NCBI GenBank assembly: GCA_028023455.1
Contig: JAQFVV010006270.1
Span: forward strand, 3,932,834-3,996,833
Direction: 5' to 3'
From: Epiperipatus broadwayi
Lineage: Eukaryota; Onychophora; Udeonychophora; Euonychophora; Peripatidae
DNA length: 64,000 nucleotides
Numbering within the stretch: position 1 is the stretch's first letter; each line of letters opens with the position of its first letter. The notes under the pieces were generated by a model, which worked only from the letters and a program-made list of their open reading frames with translations, had not been told where the DNA came from and did no database searches. The translations under genes were made by a program, and so were the position numbers. This document shows, piece by piece, positions 60,731 to 64,000 of the stretch.

Positions 60731-60796
60731 GCATTCGTTTTGACGAGTGGAAATTATGACATGGCATTCGTTTTGACGAGTGGAAATTATGACATG
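60731..60796. repeat. 33-bp perfect tandem duplication
   Basis: GCATTCGTTTTGACGAGTGG and the next 13 bases occur at 60731 and again at 60764 without a difference. The lack of divergence points to a recent duplication or to constraint. Confidence 0.93.
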
Positions 60797-62163
60797 GCAG
60801 TTGCCAATCATGGACGGAGCGGCGGCTCGGTACTTTGGTGAAGATGATTTTGTTTCTGATCATCTTAGAAATATTTTAAATATTCATTAAGTCTTTTTGT
60901 GTTTGTTGTCTGAAGAGGGAGGGCTCAAGGAGAACTATAAAGAGGCGTCTTGCTGGCTTGCTATGTCATTCTTATCTCTGTCACATCATGATTTAAGAGC
61001 TTTGTTCGTCTGCATAATAGCCTGATGCTGTACGTAGAAGAGAAGTGTTTGCAGCTTGATTTTTTCAATAAATTATGGACAGGTTTATAAAGCTGTAAAT
61101 GTTTTTCTGACCCTCTTATTTTTTTTTCCTTAATAAAACTGATAAGTGTTGTGGTAAAGCGGACGTAAATTTGGCACTGAATTATCTTTACTACCTGTTG
61201 GTGTCAGTCCTTAAGTCTCATATTGACAAGATGGAGATGAGGAAAGAATGGGAGAGAGGGAGATTCTTAAATACTTTAATGTTTTAACCCCCCCCTCCCA
61301 GTTATATATTCTTTGCATATTCATAAATAATTTTAAAATATATGCTTAATATAAATTGACGTCATTTTATTTTTTTACATTTATAATTTAATTGTCTGAA
61401 GTTTTTTTATTTATTTAATCTATCTCCCACCTTACCACTAATATTAAAGACTGTATTTGGGCCCGTGGTAAACAACGCATCTCAGGTTTGTCTTCAAAGA
61501 GCCTGAGGCAAATGGCAGTAGATGCTTTTCCCCCTATGTCTGGCGTTTGATGGCTTCCTGTCACATGGAGATGTGATGATATATCATGTGCAGTAATGTA
61601 TAAACTAAGGGCGGGATCTTGCTGGTGAAACACATAATTTGTTGCTTCTGCTAAAGACAGCTAAAGATAATGACCTTCATCTATTGCTAAGAATGACTCA
61701 CCAAAGACGGACGCCTGGTTTCATGGGAAGTTTAAAATATTAATTTTAATATTTTTTTAAAAAAGTATGAAATTAATTGATTAGACCAATTTCGCCTACT
61801 TATAATAAACGTAATCTAAAGAAGTAATGTTTCAAAGTGAATAATGGTTTCGTATTTGTAATAAATCAATTTTATTTCTTTAATTAAACAGATGATTTTC
61901 TTATTAATAAAAAAGGTCTGTCAATACATGTATATCGTACTTTATAATCGTGGTTTTATATATATTATTAATGAATTTGCATTTGTTAGTACGCCCATGC
62001 ATACGTTACTGTCTTTGTATGTACAAACACACACATTTGATTAAATTTTAAATCTATATAAATGCATATGCATGCTTTAATTTATAAACATTTTTTTTTT
62101 TTTACAGCACACGTTTTTGCACATTTTGTTTTACCATTTTTTAATGTATATGTATATTTTTAG

Positions 62164-64000
62164 TTGATGAAGCTGACGGAGATAAAGATGATAGACATGT
62201 GGAGGAAGAAGCCTTAATAGAAATGGATAATAGTCAAAAATCTTCCAGCTCATCTGCATCAAATTCTCCAGAACCACCTACTGTAGAAAATATGAAAGAC
62301 AATGGAGAGTCCATACCTACTAGTCCTCAAAAGTGGCTGGAAAGTTCAGAAGAACCATTGGATTTTAGTTTTAAAAAATATACCAATAATAATAATGAAA
62401 ATATAAAGAATCAAAATTGTAAACGGCCTAGAAGTTCTGAGCAATCTACTGAAGAAATTAGTGACTTAGATGGACCAATTGATTTGTCTATGCCACAAAA
62501 ACGTAGTACAAATTTACAAGATATTTTAGGAAATGAAAATGTAAAATCTCCGATTAGTGTTATACGCCATACTCCTCATTATGAAGGACTAAGTTCAAAA
62601 CTACAGGCTTGCAGTGAATATGTGCCTGTTCATTATGGATCTTTATGGATTCCTGAAACATTAACTTCCGATTCTAGAAACTCACCAATAAAAGGAAGTC
62701 AAATTAACATTACATCAAATCATGATGATATCCTTATGGAAAGTGATATTGATAATAAAGATATGGGAAAATTAATTAAAGAAGGCATTCCTAGGAAATT
62801 AGTTCGCGGCCAAGATGTTTGGCTTTGTAATGGTGCTGAACAAACAAAACAAATTTTAAAATGCATGTGGTGTGGTGAATCTTTTCGTTCTTTGGATCGA
62901 TTAACTTCTCATATGCGACAGACCCAACACTATGCCAATATCATAAGCCAGGAACAAATTATTGCTTGGAGAGAAGCAGAGGATAAGACAAGTCCCCAAG
63001 CTCATCTGAATGCTGTGTTAACTTGCAAAGTATGTGATCAAACATTTTCATCTTTAAAGGATTTAAGTACTCATATGGTAAAATTATCTCATTATAAGGA
63101 ACATATTTTGCGATCTATGTCTGATAATGCCACTAAGCGAAGGTATAGTAGAGATCGGCGGAGAAAATCGCTCCCAGTTAGAAGACTTCTAGAACTCGAA
63201 AGAGGTGAGGTAACATCAATGGATAGTGATAGCCAATCTGTGGATTCGGATAACTCTGAATTGAGTAGTAAAATTCAGTGTGAAAAATGTGGAGATAAAA
63301 TTGATACACGTGAATTTGTTCACCATGTCTGGAAGTGTATAGGAGCTAATCCTACTACTAATAATAATAATAGTGTAACTGCTACTTCAAAATCAAATAA
63401 ACTACATGATAAGCAATTAAAAGAGGAGGATAGTGAACCATATAAAAAAGAGGATAGAAAAGAAAAACAAAAAAAAGAGAAATCAATTAAAATGGATGTA
63501 AATATAGAAAAAGTGACTAAAGAAGAAATAAAAATTGAAAATCATGATAAAAATAAACCAGAAAAACATTCCAGTGATGAAGAAAAAATTGAATCTAATA
63601 TTAAAAATGATGATAATAATGAATCTAATTTAATAAAACTATCTGCTGAAAAAAAATATGAAAATGAATCGCCTTCTAGTCCTGAAAATCCTAATGGTCA
63701 ATCTGTTTTAAATGCTATAGAACAATTAATTGAAAAAAGTTTTCAAGGCAGAGAAAAACGAACAAAAAACTGTTCCACAAAATTAAATCATCGGGACTAC
63801 TGTAGATCTAATAGTGGGGACAAAAAACTATTGTTTATGAATTCAGAATCTCCAAATATAGGGAAGTCATTTTCATTATCTCCTAATAGTGAATCTTCCT
63901 CAAAACCTGTAAAAGTATCTGAGTCTTCCATTACTTCTGGGTTAAATTTATCCCAATCGGTGGATAAAATTGTTCCCAATGGAATATCATGTATTAAACC
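62164..64000 (+). CDS. tsh: Teashirt/TSHZ zinc-finger protein, coding exon 2 (partial)
   Basis: An open frame of 611 codons runs to the window edge, giving 625 residues in all; full-length TSHZ proteins have about 1000. In order: an acidic/serine-rich N-terminal region; PLDFS (78-82) and PIDLS (118-122), the latter a match to the P-x-D-L-S motif that binds the corepressor CtBP; the conserved block RGQDVWLCNGAEQTKQILK just before finger 1 (Cys247, Cys250, His263, His269). Finger 2 is Cys301, Cys304, His317, His323, followed by SHYKEHILRSM. Then RRKSLPVRRLLELERGE and a C2HC-like third finger (Cys386, Cys389, His400 or His401, Cys405). After it comes a long K/E/N-rich low-complexity region. Both C2H2 fingers have the widely spaced X12-X5 form of the family. 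It is probably a nuclear transcriptional repressor in patterning. Any C-terminal homeodomain-like part lies outside the window. Confidence 0.95.

Larger units (their letters stand above)
60524..60810 (+). promoter_or_regulatory. Candidate intronic enhancer with TCAATCA cluster
   Basis: ATCAATCA at 60524 and CATCAATCAC at 60606, with GCAATCAATC at 60587, are close to the reverse of TGATTGAT, the Extradenticle/PBX-type site. CCAATCAC (60551), AAATCACC (60631) and CCAATCATGG (60804) are related half-sites. TEASHIRT acts with Hox, Exd and Homothorax proteins in Drosophila, so such sites in its first intron are plausible control elements. Function is inferred from motif density only. Confidence 0.4.
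60256..62163 (+). other. tsh: Intron 1 of the teashirt-family gene
   Basis: The donor GTAAGT at 60256 and acceptor TTTTTAG at 62157-62163 give a 1908-bp intron in phase 1. The join creates a Phe codon (T|TT) and restores the reading frame. The proximal part (60430-60900) is unusually rich in G+C and CG for this window and has clustered regulatory-looking motifs. The rest (61000-62150) is A+T-rich with T tracts and no recognised repeat. The 108-codon frame at 60362-60688 has no protein-like features. Confidence 0.88.

Noticed and set aside
63797-63979. 60-codon minus-strand frame
   Set aside because: Antisense shadow of the teashirt-family exon 2.

Overview
This is a strongly A+T-rich metazoan genomic window, most likely from a protostome invertebrate (an arthropod, perhaps a chelicerate, would fit; the exact group cannot be fixed). 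It contains one convincing host gene, the 5' end of a teashirt/TSHZ-family zinc-finger gene on the + strand at 60.2-64.0 kb, running off the right edge. The other 60 kb upstream is a gene desert built of decayed, nested transposable elements and inverted repeats. No tRNA gene, rRNA gene or CRISPR array was seen.

Layout: 1.7-2.3 kb, 3' end of a LINE (-). 2.6-3.7 kb, a 180-bp tandem repeat whose third copy is split by a tRNA-derived SINE, then a perfect 70-bp palindrome. 4.06-5.47 kb, a 1.4-kb inverted repeat with a second small inverted-repeat transposon in one arm only. 5.8-7.8 kb, a decayed Penelope-like element (PLE, +). 9.6-9.8 kb, possible hAT remnant. 11.07-11.5 kb, foldback element. 12.2-18.1 kb, a large inverted repeat whose arms are head-to-head PLE copies; the left arm is interrupted by an internally deleted Ty3/Gypsy element (-) with two LTRs and a polypurine tract. 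18-23 kb, featureless A+T-rich DNA. 23.3-25 kb, (ATA)n microsatellite, RTE-like LINE tail, 300-bp duplication and tRNA-like foldback. 29.8-30.8 kb, a 0.5-kb tandem duplication. 33.7-34.3 kb, element with long terminal inverted repeats. 37.4-39.4 kb, foldback, LINE 3' end and SINE. 40.4-52.6 kb, a decayed Ty3/Gypsy element whose LTR-like flanks seem exploded by later insertions (SINE, MITEs, a hairpin carrying hammerhead-like cores, two LINEs, a hAT transposon). 52.9-58.5 kb, two more SINEs, a minus-strand LINE and another tRNA-like foldback.

From about 59.9 kb the base composition changes: CG dinucleotides appear, with NRF1-like, ETS-like and initiator-like sites, then a 13-codon first coding exon (MPRRKQ...), a 1.9-kb intron and a long second exon with two C2H2 fingers, a third C2HC-like finger and a PIDLS CtBP-binding motif. 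Intron 1 carries a CG-rich block with clustered TCAATCA-like motifs, a cUUCGg hairpin and a 33-bp tandem duplication, and is the best candidate for undescribed regulatory sequence here.
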